Below are positions 17,101-27,332 of a stretch of DNA of 64,000 bases, in pieces. How positions within the stretch are numbered: position 1 is the stretch's first letter; every line of letters starts with the position of its first letter. The stretch is from Advenella kashmirensis WT001. Lineage in GTDB: Bacteria > Pseudomonadota > Gammaproteobacteria > Burkholderiales > Burkholderiaceae_B. The translations under genes were made by a program, and so were the position numbers. The notes under the pieces were generated by a model. It saw nothing but the letters and a program-made list of their open reading frames with translations, was not told the origin of the DNA and did not search any database. The stretch spans positions 1,364,001 through 1,428,000 of the forward strand of contig NC_017964.1 of assembly GCF_000219915.2 (NCBI RefSeq), read 5' to 3'.

Positions 17101-19805
17101 TCAAACAGGAACAGGCTGCCTTTTTTGGCGACCTTTGCCGAGGAAATGCCGCTGCGCGCTGCTTCGGCCAGATGTCCGGCAAGTTTCAGGCGCTGCGCCT
17201 CGCCGCCCGACAGGGTGGGTACGGGCTGGCCGAGCTTGAGGTACTCCAGTCCCACGTCAATGAGCGGTGAAAGGCTTGTTTGTACGTCGCGCAGACCTTT
17301 GAAAAACGTCAGTGCTTCATTGACGGTCATATCCAGCACCTCATCAATAGAGGCGCTGTTGCCCAGGTGTTCAACACGGATTTCCAGAATCTCAGGGCGG
17401 AAACGCTTGCCGTCGCAATCGGGACAGCGAATGTACACATCGGACAGGAACTGCATTTCCACATGCTCGAAGCCGGTGCCGCCACACGTGGGGCAGCGTC
17501 CATCGCCGCTGTTGAAGCTGAAAGTGCCCGGGGTATAGCCACGCTCGCGCGCCGCCGGCGCTTGTGAGAACAACTTGCGAATGGCATCGAAGGCACCGAC
17601 GTAGCTGGCCGGATTCGATCTGGCGGTTTTACCGATAGGACTTTGATCGACCATCACGACGCCGGCGATTTGTTCGGCGCCAAGCAGACGGGTAAAGGGG
17701 CCGGGTGCTTCAGTCGGGCGACCGAAATGCTTGAGCAGCGCCGGGTAGAGCACATCCTGAACCAGGGTGGATTTGCCTGAACCCGAGACGCCGGTCAGGC
17801 ACACCAGGCGGCCCAGCGGAAAGGCAGCGTCAACGTCCTGCAGGTTATTGGCGCTGACGCCTTCGATGATCAGCTTGGGGGTATTGGGTTGCACCGGCAT
17901 TGGGCGTGGCGCTTCGACGCGCAACTGACCGCTTAAGTAGCGACCGGTAAGCGAGCTGCCTTCGCGCAGGCGCTGCGGGGTGCCGTCAAAGACAATCTGA
18001 CCGCCCCGTTCGCCCGGCCCGGGGCCGATATCCAGAATACGGTCGGCCGCAACCATGACCTGCGGATCATGTTCGACCACCACCAGCGTATTGCCGGCAT
18101 CGCGCAAACGATGCAACACCTGGACAATCCGGTGCATGTCGCGCGGATGCAGGCCAATGGACGGCTCATCCAGAACAAATAGCGTGTTGACCAGGGAAGT
18201 GCCCAGTGCGGTGGTCAGGTTGATGCGTTGGACCTCGCCGCCAGACAGGGTGCGACTTTGCCGGTCCAGGCTGAGGTAACCCAGGCCTACGTTGCACAGA
18301 AAGTCCAGCCGGCTGCGGATTTCCTGGAGTACCAGATCCATGGCGCTATCCATGAATACGGAGAGCGCCAGCGTGGCAAAAAATTCCCGCACCTGTGTGA
18401 TAGGCAGGCGCATCAGGTCATGAATGCCAAGGCCGTCCAGCGCGTTAAGTGCCGGGACAGACCACTTCGCATGCACTGGCATGAAACGGGTATAAGTGCC
18501 CATGATGTTGTCGCCGACCGGCGCATCGCCAAGCCGCCACAGCGTGGCGTCGGGTTTGAGGCGCGAACCATGGCAGGCCGGGCAGGGGGTGTAGCTGCGG
18601 TATTTGGACAGCAAAACGCGCACATGCATCTTGTACGACTTGGTCTCAAGCCAGTCAAAAAAACGCTGTACGCCATACCACTGATGCTTCCAGGCCGATG
18701 GGCCGCCTTTCCACTCGGGGTCGCCATACAGCACCCAGTGCTGTTCAGCGTCATTGAGCTGTTTCCATGGCGTATCGGTGCGGATGCCGGCCTTTTTGGC
18801 GTATTGCATCATTTCCGTCTGGCATTCACTATAGCTGGGCGTCTGCCAGGGCTTGATGGCGCCGTCCTGCAGTGTTTTGGTTTCGTCCGGGATGACCAGG
18901 CCGAAGTCGATGCCCATGGCGCGACCAAAGCCCCGGCAGGTTTCGCACGCGCCCAGGGGAGAATTAAAGGAAAACGTACTGGGCAGCGGTGATGAATAGG
19001 TAATATCGCAGTTGGCGCAGTGCAACTGCTCGCTGAACTTCCATGATTGCAGCGGATTACTGTCGTTGTCGACAGCGTATACCGTGCACATGCCCGTTCC
19101 GTAGCGCAGGCAGGCTTCCAGCCCTTCGATGACCCGCGACTTTTCGGTGGTTGAAAAACGGAAGCGGTCCTGCACCACATGCAGGACACGGCTGATTTCC
19201 ACTTTTTGCGACTTGCCGCGTCCTTTGGGCGTCACTGTTGCGCTGCGTTCCTCTTCGGCGTGAACCCGGGTATAGCCTTGTTGTTCAAGATATTGCCGGA
19301 CTTCTTCCTCGCTGTAGTTGCCGGGAACGACCACGGGAAAGGTGAGGATCAGGCGGGGATCGCCCAGGGCCGGCGTGGTCGTCGCGAGAAATTCATAAAT
19401 GGTGTCCGGGTTGTCCTTGCGCACCTCAGTTGCACATTGGCGGCAGTACAGCCTGGCTGCGCGGGCGAACAGCAATTTGATGTGATCGTTCAGCTCGGTC
19501 ATGGTACCGACCGAACTGCGCGAATTGCGCACCGGATTGGTCTGGTCGATGGCAATGGCCGGCAGAATGCCTTCGATACGGTCGGCCTGAGGCTTGTCCA
19601 TGCGGTCCAGAAATTGACGCGCATAGGGGGAGAAGGTTTCCACGTACTTGCGCTGGCCTTCTGCATAAAGGGTATCAAAGGCGAGCGAGCTTTTGCCTGA
19701 GCCTGATACCCCGGTAATCACCACGAATTCGCCGGTATTGAATGTGACATCGAGATTTTTAAGATTGTTTTGTCTGGCGCCGAATATCCGGATCTGCGAA
19801 CTCAT
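14110..19805 (-). CDS. uvrA: Double-length UvrA excinuclease ABC subunit A (one frameshift)
   Basis: DNA-damage recognition ATPase of nucleotide excision repair, but about 1,900 residues long, twice the usual ~940. It carries two tandem UvrA units, i.e. four ABC ATPase modules: Walker A copies ITGVSGSGKSSL (near residue 30), LTGVSGSGKSTL, ITGVSGSGKSTL and ITGVSGSGKSSL, each matched by an LSGGE signature (LSGGEVQR, LSGGEAQR three times) and a DEPT/DEPS Walker B. CxxC zinc motifs (CPTC/CPDC, CPSC/CHSC, CPIC/CEAC) are present. The frame breaks at about 16377-16379; one added base gives QVPVEPQSQEQIF and a continuous protein. Start 19805 (MSSQIRIFG) has GGAG 7 nt upstream. A LexA box lies 62 nt upstream. 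Confidence 0.92.
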
Positions 19806-19866
19806 GAAGTGCTCCGAAAGACCCCCTTTTCTGAGTGGGGTGCGATGAGGATGAAGATGATTCTTA

Positions 19867-19882
19867 CTGTATAAATAAACAG
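19867..19882 (-). promoter_or_regulatory. LexA (SOS) operator upstream of uvrA
   Basis: CTGTATAAATAAACAG is a perfect CTGT-N8-ACAG SOS box, flanked by TA and TT as in the extended consensus. It lies 62 nt before the uvrA start and 290 nt before pdxA, so uvrA is the likely target. The rest of 19806-20171 is AT-rich with no frame worth reporting. Confidence 0.85.
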
Positions 19883-20171
19883 TTATAATATTGTCGCATA
19901 ATAATTGAATTTTGACACGGCGCAGCACCAAAATTCTGCAGGCAGGTGCCGCTTAGCAGCCAGGTCAAACTTTAAAGATGAGGCCGGCCCGCCAAATATA
20001 AAGCGCTGACAAAGCAAGGGGCTGTAACGCAGGGAGTATCACGGCGGTATCGGTGGGCGACTTTTTGCGCGCCTGGCCGGGCTGTCCGGTTTGTATTGTC
20101 TGTGCAATGGGATTACACTTTCGCACGCTGGTCCGTATGGCCATTGATCACTGCCGGATGAACATTATCTT

Positions 20172-21197
20172 ATGAAAACTGAACCGCTATTGCATTCAAC
20201 CGCGCCTCTGGGTCTGACTATGGGTGATGCTGCAGGCATTGGTCCCGAACTGGTGGCCAGGCTGTTCAGTCAGGGCCTGCCCGCCAGCGCCGTGGTGTAC
20301 GGGGATGCCGGCGCGGTATCGCGGGCGGTTGCTCAATTGGGGCTGGCCCTGCCAGTTACATCATATGACTCAGTGGTGCAGTGGCGGGCGGCACGCCAAA
20401 ACCAGGCAATTGCATCTGAAATACCGGTCATTCGCTGCACCGATCCCTTGCCGGCAGACCTGCCGCTGGGACAGGTGAGCCCGCAGGCCGGTCTGGCATC
20501 CTATCATTTTCTCCTGGCCGCAATTACAGATGCAATGGCCGGCGAGATTTCGGCCATTGTCACGGCGCCCATTAACAAACTGTCGCTGAAGGCGGGGGGC
20601 GTCGATTTCCCCGGGCATACTGAAATCCTGGCGCACTTTGCCGGCGTGCCACGGGTAGCAATGATGCTGCTCAATGAGCAGTTGCGGGTGATCCTGGTAA
20701 CCATTCATGTGGCCCTGAGCGAGGTGCCGGCACTTATTACCTTTGAAAACGAGCTGGATACCATCCGACTGGCTGATCGTGCCTGCCGGATGGTGGGCAT
20801 GGCGTCGCCCCGCATTGCTGTTGCAGGACTCAATCCGCATGCCGGCGAGGGCGGACGGTTTGGCCATGAAGACGAGGCCGTTATCCGGCCGGCGGTCGCG
20901 GTTGCCCGGGCCGAAGGCCTTGATGTGGACGGCCCCCATCCAGGCGATACGATTTTCATGCGGGCGCGTCGCGGTGAATTTGATATTGTCGTGGCGCAGT
21001 ATCATGACCAGGGCTTGATACCGGTGAAGTATCTGGGCGTAGACAATGGCGTGAATGTGACGGTGGGTCTGCCGTTTATCCGTACCAGTGTGGACCATGG
21101 AACGGCATATGACATCGCCGGCAAGGGGCTGGCAGACCCGTCATCACTGCGTGTAGCCTGTGAACTGGCTTTGCAGATGCATAACCCGGGTGTCTGA
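20172..21197 (+). CDS. pdxA: 4-hydroxythreonine-4-phosphate dehydrogenase
   Basis: A 341-residue enzyme of pyridoxal-phosphate synthesis that oxidises 4-phosphohydroxy-L-threonine with NAD, then decarboxylates. Seen: LGLTMGDAAGIGPEL at the N-terminus (family G-D-x-x-G-I-G-P-E), ITAPINKLSLKAGGVDFPGHTE, the metal-binding His of TIHVALSEVP, GLNPHAGEGG, and YHDQGLIPVKYLG near the C-terminus. The frame is intact. The start at 20172 has no strong ribosome site. It could also be the related PdxA2-type sugar-acid phosphate dehydrogenase, but residues fit PdxA. Confidence 0.93.
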   Translation: MKTEPLLHSTAPLGLTMGDAAGIGPELVARLFSQGLPASAVVYGDAGAVSRAVAQLGLALPVTSYDSVVQWRAARQNQAIASEIPVIRCTDPLPADLPLGQVSPQAGLASYHFLLAAITDAMAGEISAIVTAPINKLSLKAGGVDFPGHTEILAHFAGVPRVAMMLLNEQLRVILVTIHVALSEVPALITFENELDTIRLADRACRMVGMASPRIAVAGLNPHAGEGGRFGHEDEAVIRPAVAVARAEGLDVDGPHPGDTIFMRARRGEFDIVVAQYHDQGLIPVKYLGVDNGVNVTVGLPFIRTSVDHGTAYDIAGKGLADPSSLRVACELALQMHNPGV

Positions 21198-21297
21198 TTT
21201 TCGCTCCGGCACAGCATGGCGCTGTAAAATCGGTAGATAAATACCTGATTTAATGCTAAAATGGCTGATTACGTAAAAAATTTCCTCGGAGAATCTC

Positions 21298-21427
21298 ATG
21301 GCAGAAGTCAAACGCACTCGCCGCAACACGCTGGAGCGTCGTTGCCTGGGTAAAGCATTCAAACGTCTTTTTTGTACGCGCACCTAAAGGCGTGTTCAAA
21401 ATGCTGGAAAAAGTAAAGCGCGTATAA
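21298..21427 (+). CDS. Candidate small very basic protein (frame broken at a T run)
   Basis: An ATG with TCGGAGA 5 nt upstream opens MAEVKRTRRNTLERRCLGKAF, rich in Lys and Arg. As given it stops at 21387 after 29 residues. If the T6 run near 21366-21373 were T5 (or T8), the frame would continue VRAPKGVFKMLEKVKRV to TAA at 21425-21427, about 42 residues with the same composition. The ribosome site and continued basic character support a real small nucleic-acid-binding protein, but I do not recognise the family. Confidence 0.45.
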
Positions 21428-21540
21428 TTATTGGCGCGACGTCCTTTTTTTCATGCATGATTTGCATTGCGTGAAATGATAATGCGACGTATTGCTTTTT
21501 GTTGTCCGATGGCGTTTTTTTGCTTAACGACACAGATTGA

Positions 21541-21568
21541 AAAAGCCACTTGTGCAAGTGGCTTTTTT
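21541..21568. terminator. Rho-independent terminator
   Basis: AAAAGCCACTTG / CAAGTGGC stem with a tiny loop followed by TTTTTT; A-run on the left and T-run on the right make it usable in both directions. The surrounding 21428-21769 has no convincing gene. Confidence 0.8.
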
Positions 21569-21769
21569 CTCGCCTGTCTGTCGGATGATATGGCCGCCCG
21601 GTCGGTTTGTTGCGTACGGTTCGCGATGGAATGATATACCTGCAAGATACTGCCGTTGCTGCGCAAGAAAGCTTACTTTTTGCTACAAGTTGCACATCGT
21701 TTTCATCATATTCTCTGCTATCGTAAACCAACAAAAATAAAATAATGATCGGATTGAATACGTAAAGCC

Positions 21770-22702
21770 ATGACGCAAAATCTTTATTTTTTTACGGTGT
21801 TGACGCCGACCTATAACCGCGCTCATACCCTTGAGCGCGTCTACCAGTCGTTGTGCGAGCAGCAGTTCAAGGATTTTGAATGGCTGGTTATCGACGACGG
21901 TTCGACCGATAATACCCGCGATAGAATAGAAACCTGGCAGGTTGATTCACCATTTCCGATCCGATATGTCTGGCAGCCCAATCAGCATAAAAAAACGGCA
22001 TTCAATACCGGCGTCAAGGAAGCGTGGGGGCGGCTGATTGTTGCGCTCGATAGTGACGACACGCTCTTGCCCGATTCTCTGCAGTCCATGGCGGAGGTAT
22101 GGCGTGGTATCCCCGATGACCTCAAAAGCGGCTATATCGCCGTCACCGGGCTGTGTGCACGCCCTGACGGCAGTATTGTCGGCGATCGATTCCCGGAAGA
22201 CGTCATGGATATGACCTCGCTTGATATGAATTTCAAATGTCATGTGAAGGGCGAGAAATTCGGCTGTCTGCAGACACAGGTGCTCAAGCATTTTCCGTTT
22301 CCGGAAGATATTGACGGTTTCGTCCCCGAAAGCATGGTGTGGCGCGCGATCGCACGGGATGGCTATCTGACGCGCTTTGTCAACAAAGTATTTCGCACGT
22401 ACTACGAGAGCGAAGATTCGCTGAGCAATGAAGGTGCGGTGTCGGGTGAAAAGCACGCATTGGGCATTCTGCTGCTGGCTCGCGATACAGTGGTCAATTG
22501 TCTGCCGTGGTTCCGCTTCCAGCCAACGTCATTCTTGCTGGCGGCAGCGCGTTATACGCGTTTTCGCATGCATTTGCAGCGCGCAGGCAAACCTCTGCCG
22601 CCCGCCGTGGAATTGCAGGGCAATATGCCAAGGTTGCTGGTCTCGCTGATGTATCCCGTAGGATGGGCGCTGTATTGGCGGGATCGGCGCAGAAGCGCAT
22701 AA
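21770..22702 (+). CDS. Family 2 glycosyltransferase
   Basis: A 310-residue GT-A fold transferase. The N-terminus has TVLTPTYNRAHTLERVYQSL, then WLVIDDGSTDNT (nucleotide-sugar-binding Asp residues) and LIVALDSDDTLLPDSL, the DxD motif for metal and sugar donor. No membrane segment before the C-terminal region, so it is likely cytoplasmic or peripheral, acting on a surface polysaccharide or lipid-linked glycan. It is a stand-alone gene with no glycan cluster around it, so donor and acceptor cannot be predicted. Confidence 0.88.
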   Translation: MTQNLYFFTVLTPTYNRAHTLERVYQSLCEQQFKDFEWLVIDDGSTDNTRDRIETWQVDSPFPIRYVWQPNQHKKTAFNTGVKEAWGRLIVALDSDDTLLPDSLQSMAEVWRGIPDDLKSGYIAVTGLCARPDGSIVGDRFPEDVMDMTSLDMNFKCHVKGEKFGCLQTQVLKHFPFPEDIDGFVPESMVWRAIARDGYLTRFVNKVFRTYYESEDSLSNEGAVSGEKHALGILLLARDTVVNCLPWFRFQPTSFLLAAARYTRFRMHLQRAGKPLPPAVELQGNMPRLLVSLMYPVGWALYWRDRRRSA

Positions 22703-22870
22703 GGGGCATAAGGGGCATTCGCCCGTTCTAAGTGCCGTTCGACCGTGATGCGGGCGGCTGACGATTGTTAGCGTTTGTCGGCAATCGCCGATGTAACGTA
22801 TATCGTCAGCACAACCGCAGCGTATATTTGTAGTCCCTATCCGTAGTCTCTATTGGCCGCGTTGACGACC

Positions 22871-23371
22871 TTAATGCAGCGCGGGCGAGGACGGATCCTG
22901 GGATGCAGGGGGCGGGTCTTCCTCTTCATCATCGTCGTTTTCTTCGATTTCAAGCAATTCACCGGGCTCCGGGTCCCGCATGCCAAACGGCAGCAGCTCT
23001 TCTATATTGTCTCCCCATTCGACTTCCTCACCTTCGAAATCAATACGCACGAATCGTGCATTTTCGATATCGGTAATCTGGATGCCCCATAGAAATTCAC
23101 AGGCATAGACTTCTTGTTCGGGATTTTCCAGGTCGCTGGACTCGCTGATCAGCCTTGCGCCGGGTCCGCCCATTTCAAGCGTGACAATATCGTCGGGGGT
23201 TTCATCTGTAATATCCAGCGGGACGCCAAAGGCAACCCATTCCATCCCGTCTTCGGTGGTATCGATTTCGGCGATGACCGGTTTGGCCAAATAGGCGGTA
23301 AGCGCATCAGCAGTTTTTTTCAGTAGCGCGATTTCGTGTTCGGTAAAGGTGGGTTCAGGTACAAAACTCAT
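22871..23371 (-). CDS. Acidic hypothetical protein
   Basis: A 166-residue soluble protein starting MSFVPEPTFTEHEIALLKKTADALTAYL; start 23371 preferred over 23425 because the upstream 18 residues look non-coding. The centre (VAFGVPLDITDETPDDIVTLEMGGPGARLI) is a compact beta-rich segment and the last 35 residues are strongly acidic and disordered (a run of Asp/Glu, then Pro/Ser). I do not recognise the family. Isolated between convergent GT2 and divergent ettA. The acidic tail could mimic nucleic acid or bind basic partners; that is speculation. Confidence 0.65.
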   Translation of the reverse strand: MSFVPEPTFTEHEIALLKKTADALTAYLAKPVIAEIDTTEDGMEWVAFGVPLDITDETPDDIVTLEMGGPGARLISESSDLENPEQEVYACEFLWGIQITDIENARFVRIDFEGEEVEWGDNIEELLPFGMRDPEPGELLEIEENDDDEEEDPPPASQDPSSPALH

Positions 23372-23481
23372 GGCAGTGGTCCGATTTCTGGTCTTATTGT
23401 TATTGTAGCCGCCCTCGCACGGCACGCATCATGTTTATTTCATACAATGGATATTTGAATTTTTTGCAAGCAAAATTAACT

Positions 23482-25152
23482 ATGGCCCAGTACGTTTATA
23501 CGATGAATCGTGTCGGCAAAATCGTGCCCCCGAAGCGGCAGATTCTGCGCGATATTTCTCTGTCTTTTTTCCCGGGCGCCAAGATCGCGTTCTTGGTCTG
23601 AACGGATCCGGTAAATCCACGCTGTTGAAAATCATGGCAGGGATAGACACCGATATTGAAGGCGAAGCCACGCCCATGCCGGGCCTGAAAATCGGGTATC
23701 TGCCGCAGGAGCCGCAACTGGATCCGGAGCATACCGTGAGACAATCGGTGGAAGCGGGCCTGGGCGAAGTGTTTGCAGCGCGTCAGCGGCTGGAAGAGGT
23801 GTACGCCGAGTATGCCGAGCCCGATGCCGATTTTGACAAGCTGGCGGCTGAGCAGGCCGAACTCGAAGCGGTGATTGCGGCCGCTGCGTCCAGTGGCGCC
23901 GATGATATCGGCACGCAGATGGAAATAGCGGCCGATGCGCTACGCCTGCCGCCATGGGATGCCGTTGTCGGCAAGCTCTCGGGCGGAGAAAAGCGGCGTG
24001 TGGCGTTATGCCGCCTGCTGTTGTCCAAGCCAGACATGCTGTTGCTGGATGAGCCAACCAACCACCTGGATGCCGAAAGCGTCGAGTGGCTGGAGCAGTT
24101 CCTGCAGAAATTTCCTGGCACCGTGGTGGGTGTGACGCATGATCGCTATTTTCTGGATAATGCGGCCGAATGGATTCTTGAACTGGACCGTGGATATGGG
24201 ATTCCCTGGAAGGCAATTACAGTTCCTGGCTTGAGCAGAAAGAGGCCCGGCTGGGACAGGAAGAGGCCAGTGAAACGGCACGCCAGAAAACCATTCGCAA
24301 GGAACTGGAATGGGTGCGTCAGAATCCGAAGGGAAGGCAGGCCAAATCCAAAGCACGTCTTGCCCGTTTTGAAGAACTGTCTTCGCACGAATATCAAAAA
24401 CGCAACGAAACCCAGGAGATCTTTATTCCAGTGGCCGAGCGGCTTGGCAACGAGGTGATTGAGTTCGCCAATGTCAGCAAGGCCTTCGGCGATCGTTTGC
24501 TGATAGACGATCTGAGTTTCAAGGTGCCGCCTGGTGCTATTGTCGGTATTATTGGTCCCAACGGTGCTGGTAAGTCCACGCTGTTTCGCATGATCGCCGG
24601 ACAGGAACAACCCGACTCCGGTGAGGTCAAAATCGGTCAGACCGTGAATATTTCATTTGTGGATCAGTCGCGCGAAACGCTCGCCAATAACCAGAGTGTG
24701 TTCGATTTTGTATCACAGGGATCGGATGTGCTCAATGTCGGGCGATTTGAAATTCCCACTCGCGCCTATCTGGGGCGGTTCAACTTCAAGGGATCTGACC
24801 AGACCAAGCTGGTAGGACAGCTGTCGGGCGGGGAGCGCGGTCGCCTTCACATGGCCAATACGCTGATCAAGGGTGGTAACGTCTTGTTGCTGGATGAACC
24901 GTCCAACGACCTGGATGTGGAAACTCTGCGTGCCTGGAAGATGCCTTGCTGGAGTTTGCCGGCGCCGTGATGGTCATCAGCCATGATCGCTGGTTTCTGG
25001 ATCGTATTGCCACGCATATACTGGCCTTTGAAGGCGATTCCAATGTCGTATTTTTTGACGGCAATTATCAGGAATATGAAGCCGACAAGAAAAAACGCCT
25101 GGGCGAAGAGGGCGCAAAACCACGCCGTATCCGCTACAAGGCGCTCAAGTAA
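23482..25152 (+). CDS. ettA: ABC-F energy-dependent translational throttle EttA (three frameshifts)
   Basis: Ribosome-associated ABC-F ATPase of about 557 residues that gates entry into elongation according to ATP/ADP level. Visible: MAQYVYTMNRVGKIVPPKRQ, first Walker A GLNGSGKST, LSGGEKRRVALCRLLL, DEPTNHLD, the EttA-specific arm (WVRQNPKGRQAKSKARLARFEEL), second Walker A GPNGAGKST, LSGGERGR and DEPSNDLD, ending GAKPRRIRYKALK. Three single-base gaps break it: near 23590 (GAKIGVLGLNG restored), 24210 (WKGNYSSWLEQKE restored) and 24935 (LRALEDALLEFAGA restored). All are fixed by doubling one base, so errors in the read are more likely than a pseudogene. Confidence 0.93.
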
Positions 25153-25163
25153 CCGGCCCTCTT

Positions 25164-25204
25164 GCTGCAGTCGCACACCGTTATGCAACAAACGCGACTG
25201 CAGC
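25164..25204 (+). other. Inverted repeat after ettA
   Basis: GCTGCAGTCGC (25164-25174) and its exact complement GCGACTGCAGC (25194-25204) with a 19-nt loop, starting 11 nt after the ettA stop. A stem-loop of 11 bp; a T-run follows only after 5 nt, so it is a weak candidate terminator. Confidence 0.5.
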
Positions 25205-25298
25205 GTTGCATTTTGCCCACGCAAACGTGAGGGTTTATTTCAGTTGATATCATTTCGATTGAAATAAAACATCTGTGTAACAAAGCACCACGGTGCTG

Positions 25299-25328
25299 TT
25301 GGCTGCTTAAAGTTTTCCATTGTATAGT
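25299..25328 (+). promoter_or_regulatory. Candidate promoter of the small lipoprotein gene
   Basis: TTGGCT (25299-25304), 18-bp spacer, TATAGT (25323-25328), about 78 nt before the ATG. The rest of 25205-25405 holds only a short imperfect inverted repeat (TTATTTCA...TGAAATAA, about 25234-25266). Confidence 0.4.
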
Positions 25329-25405
25329 GTCAATAAGGCGTTTGAGACGAGCACTCGCTTGGCCAATACGCGAGATATCTTCATTCCCACTCAGGAGTAC
25401 ATAAT

Positions 25406-25624
25406 ATGAAAACGAATATCGTAGCCAAGAGCATCATAGCTGGTAGCCTTGCCATTGCACTGGCAGGATGTGGCGGTATGACTCAACGCGACAGAAATAC
25501 TGTCGGCGGAGCAGCCATCGGTGGTATCGCCGGCTCGTTGCTCACTAACGGCGGCACCTTAGGTACGGTTGGTGGTGCTGCTGTCGGTGGTGTGATCGGC
25601 AATCAGATTGGTGGTCGTCGCTAA
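25406..25624 (+). CDS. OsmB-like glycine-zipper lipoprotein
   Basis: A 72-residue outer-envelope lipoprotein. A signal peptide ends in the lipobox LAGC (Cys about residue 22), followed by RDRNTVGGAAIGGIAGSLL and a second VGGAAVGGVIGNQIGG repeat, the glycine-zipper 2TM pattern of OsmB/SlyB-like proteins. A good AGGAG site lies upstream of the ATG. Family members are osmotic- or stress-induced, but the sequence here shows no specific control element. Intact. Confidence 0.85.
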   Translation: MKTNIVAKSIIAGSLAIALAGCGGMTQRDRNTVGGAAIGGIAGSLLTNGGTLGTVGGAAVGGVIGNQIGGRR

Positions 25625-25694
25625 TTTCGAACGATCGTGCCCGCATCTACATCAGGCCGCAGCTGGTTTGATTGGATCAGGCAACCGGCAAGGG

Positions 25695-25790
25695 CCATTG
25701 ATTTGAATGTCAGTATTGAGCTGACCGGCTCGAATCAAATCATAATAGGACCGAGTCCTGCATCAGGCAGCACTCGGTCCTTCTCATTTG
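25695..25790 (+). ncRNA. Structured RNA region / terminator downstream of lipoprotein gene
   Basis: Two nested hairpins follow the gene: GATTTGA...TCAAATC (about 25700-25742) and a strong 10-bp stem AGGACCGAGT (25747-25756) with ACTCGGTCCT (25772-25781) enclosing a small CCTG-CAGG helix. The second is followed by TTCTCATTT, a poor U-tract. It may be the 3' UTR and terminator of the lipoprotein mRNA or a separate small RNA. 25791-26134 has no supported gene. Confidence 0.45.
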
Positions 25791-26134
25791 AATTTGCACA
25801 ATTGCTTTGGCAGCCATTGATTTGTGTGCTGGCGCATGCGTTGGCAAGAACGCTAAGGCCCACGTACCGTGAATTGATGACGTAATAACATAACACCTTG
25901 ACCTCATGCGTCGTGACGCTGGGCAATATTCTTATCAAGCGTGCAGTCCTTTGAATGCGATCGGGCACTTTGCCTGTCGGAAATAAAAACAGCACCGCAA
26001 TAGCGCCAATGACTGTGGCTAATGCGGTGCTGTTCAATTTGGCTTGCTGTCTGGTTTTGCTCGCGCAATACCCGGCAGACATCAGCTCCGGGGCCGCTGC
26101 CAACACAGTTGTGATGGCTATGCGTGGTCGCGAA

Positions 26135-26419
26135 TCAGCCGACCTTTGCGATCACATCCCTGGGATCCTGAGGCATTTCGATTTTGACTTCGAGTACTTC
26201 CAGATTGCCGTGCTTGTCTACGTTGACTTTCAGGTCTTCCGGATTGATTTTGATGTACTTGGAGATGACTTCAATCAGATCTTTTTGCAGCTGCGGAAGA
26301 AAATCTGGTGCGCTGGCCGTGCCTTCTCTGCGCTCATGTGTAATGATGAGCTGAAGGCGTTCTTTGGCAACGCTGGCGGATGACTTTTTTTCACCAAGAA
26401 GAAATTTCAGGAAGGACAT
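26135..26419 (-). CDS. minE: Cell division topological specificity factor MinE
   Basis: A 94-residue protein that stimulates MinD ATPase and drives pole-to-pole oscillation so that MinCD blocks FtsZ only away from midcell. It starts [26 protein letters not shown] (membrane-targeting and anti-MinCD segment) and continues with the dimerisation domain ([33 protein letters not shown]). Start 26419, one base after the minD stop. Last gene of minC-minD-minE. Confidence 0.96.
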   Translation of the reverse strand: MSFLKFLLGEKKSSASVAKERLQLIITHERREGTASAPDFLPQLQKDLIEVISKYIKINPEDLKVNVDKHGNLEVLEVKIEMPQDPRDVIAKVG

Positions 26420-26420
26420 A

Positions 26421-27236
26421 TTACTTGCCTCCGAAAAGTCGTTTGAAGAAGCCCGGTTTGTTGTAGTCGGTAAAACGCAGCGGTTTTTCTTCGCCCAGGT
26501 AGCGTGCAACGATGTCCTGATAGGCTTCGGACACGTCAGAGTCTTTCAGATGAATGGCAGGAACGCCGGAATTGGATGCCTGCAGCACCGATTCAGATTC
26601 GGGCACAACGCCGATCAGCTTGATGCGCAGAATATCTTCGATGTCTTTCAGGGACAGCATTTCGCCGTCTTCCACGCGTTTTGGGCTATAACGGGTGAGT
26701 ACCAGGTATTCCTTGACAGCGTCTTCGCCAACTTCGGCGCGGCGTGACTTGGAGGACAGGATACCCAGAATGCGATCGGAGTCGCGTACCGAGGAAACTT
26801 CAGGATTGGTTACGACCAGTGCATCGTCGGCAAAATAGGCTGCCATAAGCGCACCAGTTTCAATGCCGGCGGGTGAGTCACATACGATATATTCGAAATC
26901 CATTGCCTTGAGATCGTTCAGCACTTTTTCCACGCCTTCGCGCGTCAGTGCATCCTTGTCGCGGGTCTGTGACGCAGGCAGGATGAACAGGTTCTCCAGC
27001 TGTTTGTCCTTGATCAGTGCCTGGTTCAGCGTGGCTTCGCCCTGGATCACGTTGACGAAATCGTACACGACGCGGCGTTCGCATCCCATGATAAGGTCAA
27101 GGTTGCGCAGGCCCACGTCGAAGTCGATGACGGCTGTCTTGTGGCCACGCATGGCTAGGCCGGATGAAAAACTGGCGCTGGTGGTGGTTTTGCCCACGCC
27201 GCCTTTACCTGAAGTTACCACAATGATGCGAGTCAT
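26421..27236 (-). CDS. minD: Septum site-determining ATPase MinD
   Basis: A 271-residue ParA/MinD ATPase. The deviant Walker A ([22 protein letters not shown]) is at residues 7-28, followed by [12 protein letters not shown] and [11 protein letters not shown]. The C-terminus (FFKRLFGGK) is the amphipathic membrane-targeting helix. It recruits MinC to the membrane and is displaced by MinE. The frame is intact. It lies 96 nt downstream of minC and is nearly fused to minE. Confidence 0.97.
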   Translation of the reverse strand: MTRIIVVTSGKGGVGKTTTSASFSSGLAMRGHKTAVIDFDVGLRNLDLIMGCERRVVYDFVNVIQGEATLNQALIKDKQLENLFILPASQTRDKDALTREGVEKVLNDLKAMDFEYIVCDSPAGIETGALMAAYFADDALVVTNPEVSSVRDSDRILGILSSKSRRAEVGEDAVKEYLVLTRYSPKRVEDGEMLSLKDIEDILRIKLIGVVPESESVLQASNSGVPAIHLKDSDVSEAYQDIVARYLGEEKPLRFTDYNKPGFFKRLFGGK

Positions 27237-27332
27237 GTAAGGTTATTCCTATATATCCGTATGGCTGTAAGTGCCGATATCTTAACGCATATCGGTATGA
27301 ATTTCTTTTAAAAAACGTTACGGGAGCCAATG

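Noticed and set aside
25735..26106. 123-codon minus-strand frame with a short hydrophobic segment
   Set aside because: Starts and ends within structured intergenic DNA, no ribosome site, and the second half looks like untranslated sequence; a decayed small lipoprotein gene is possible but unsupported.
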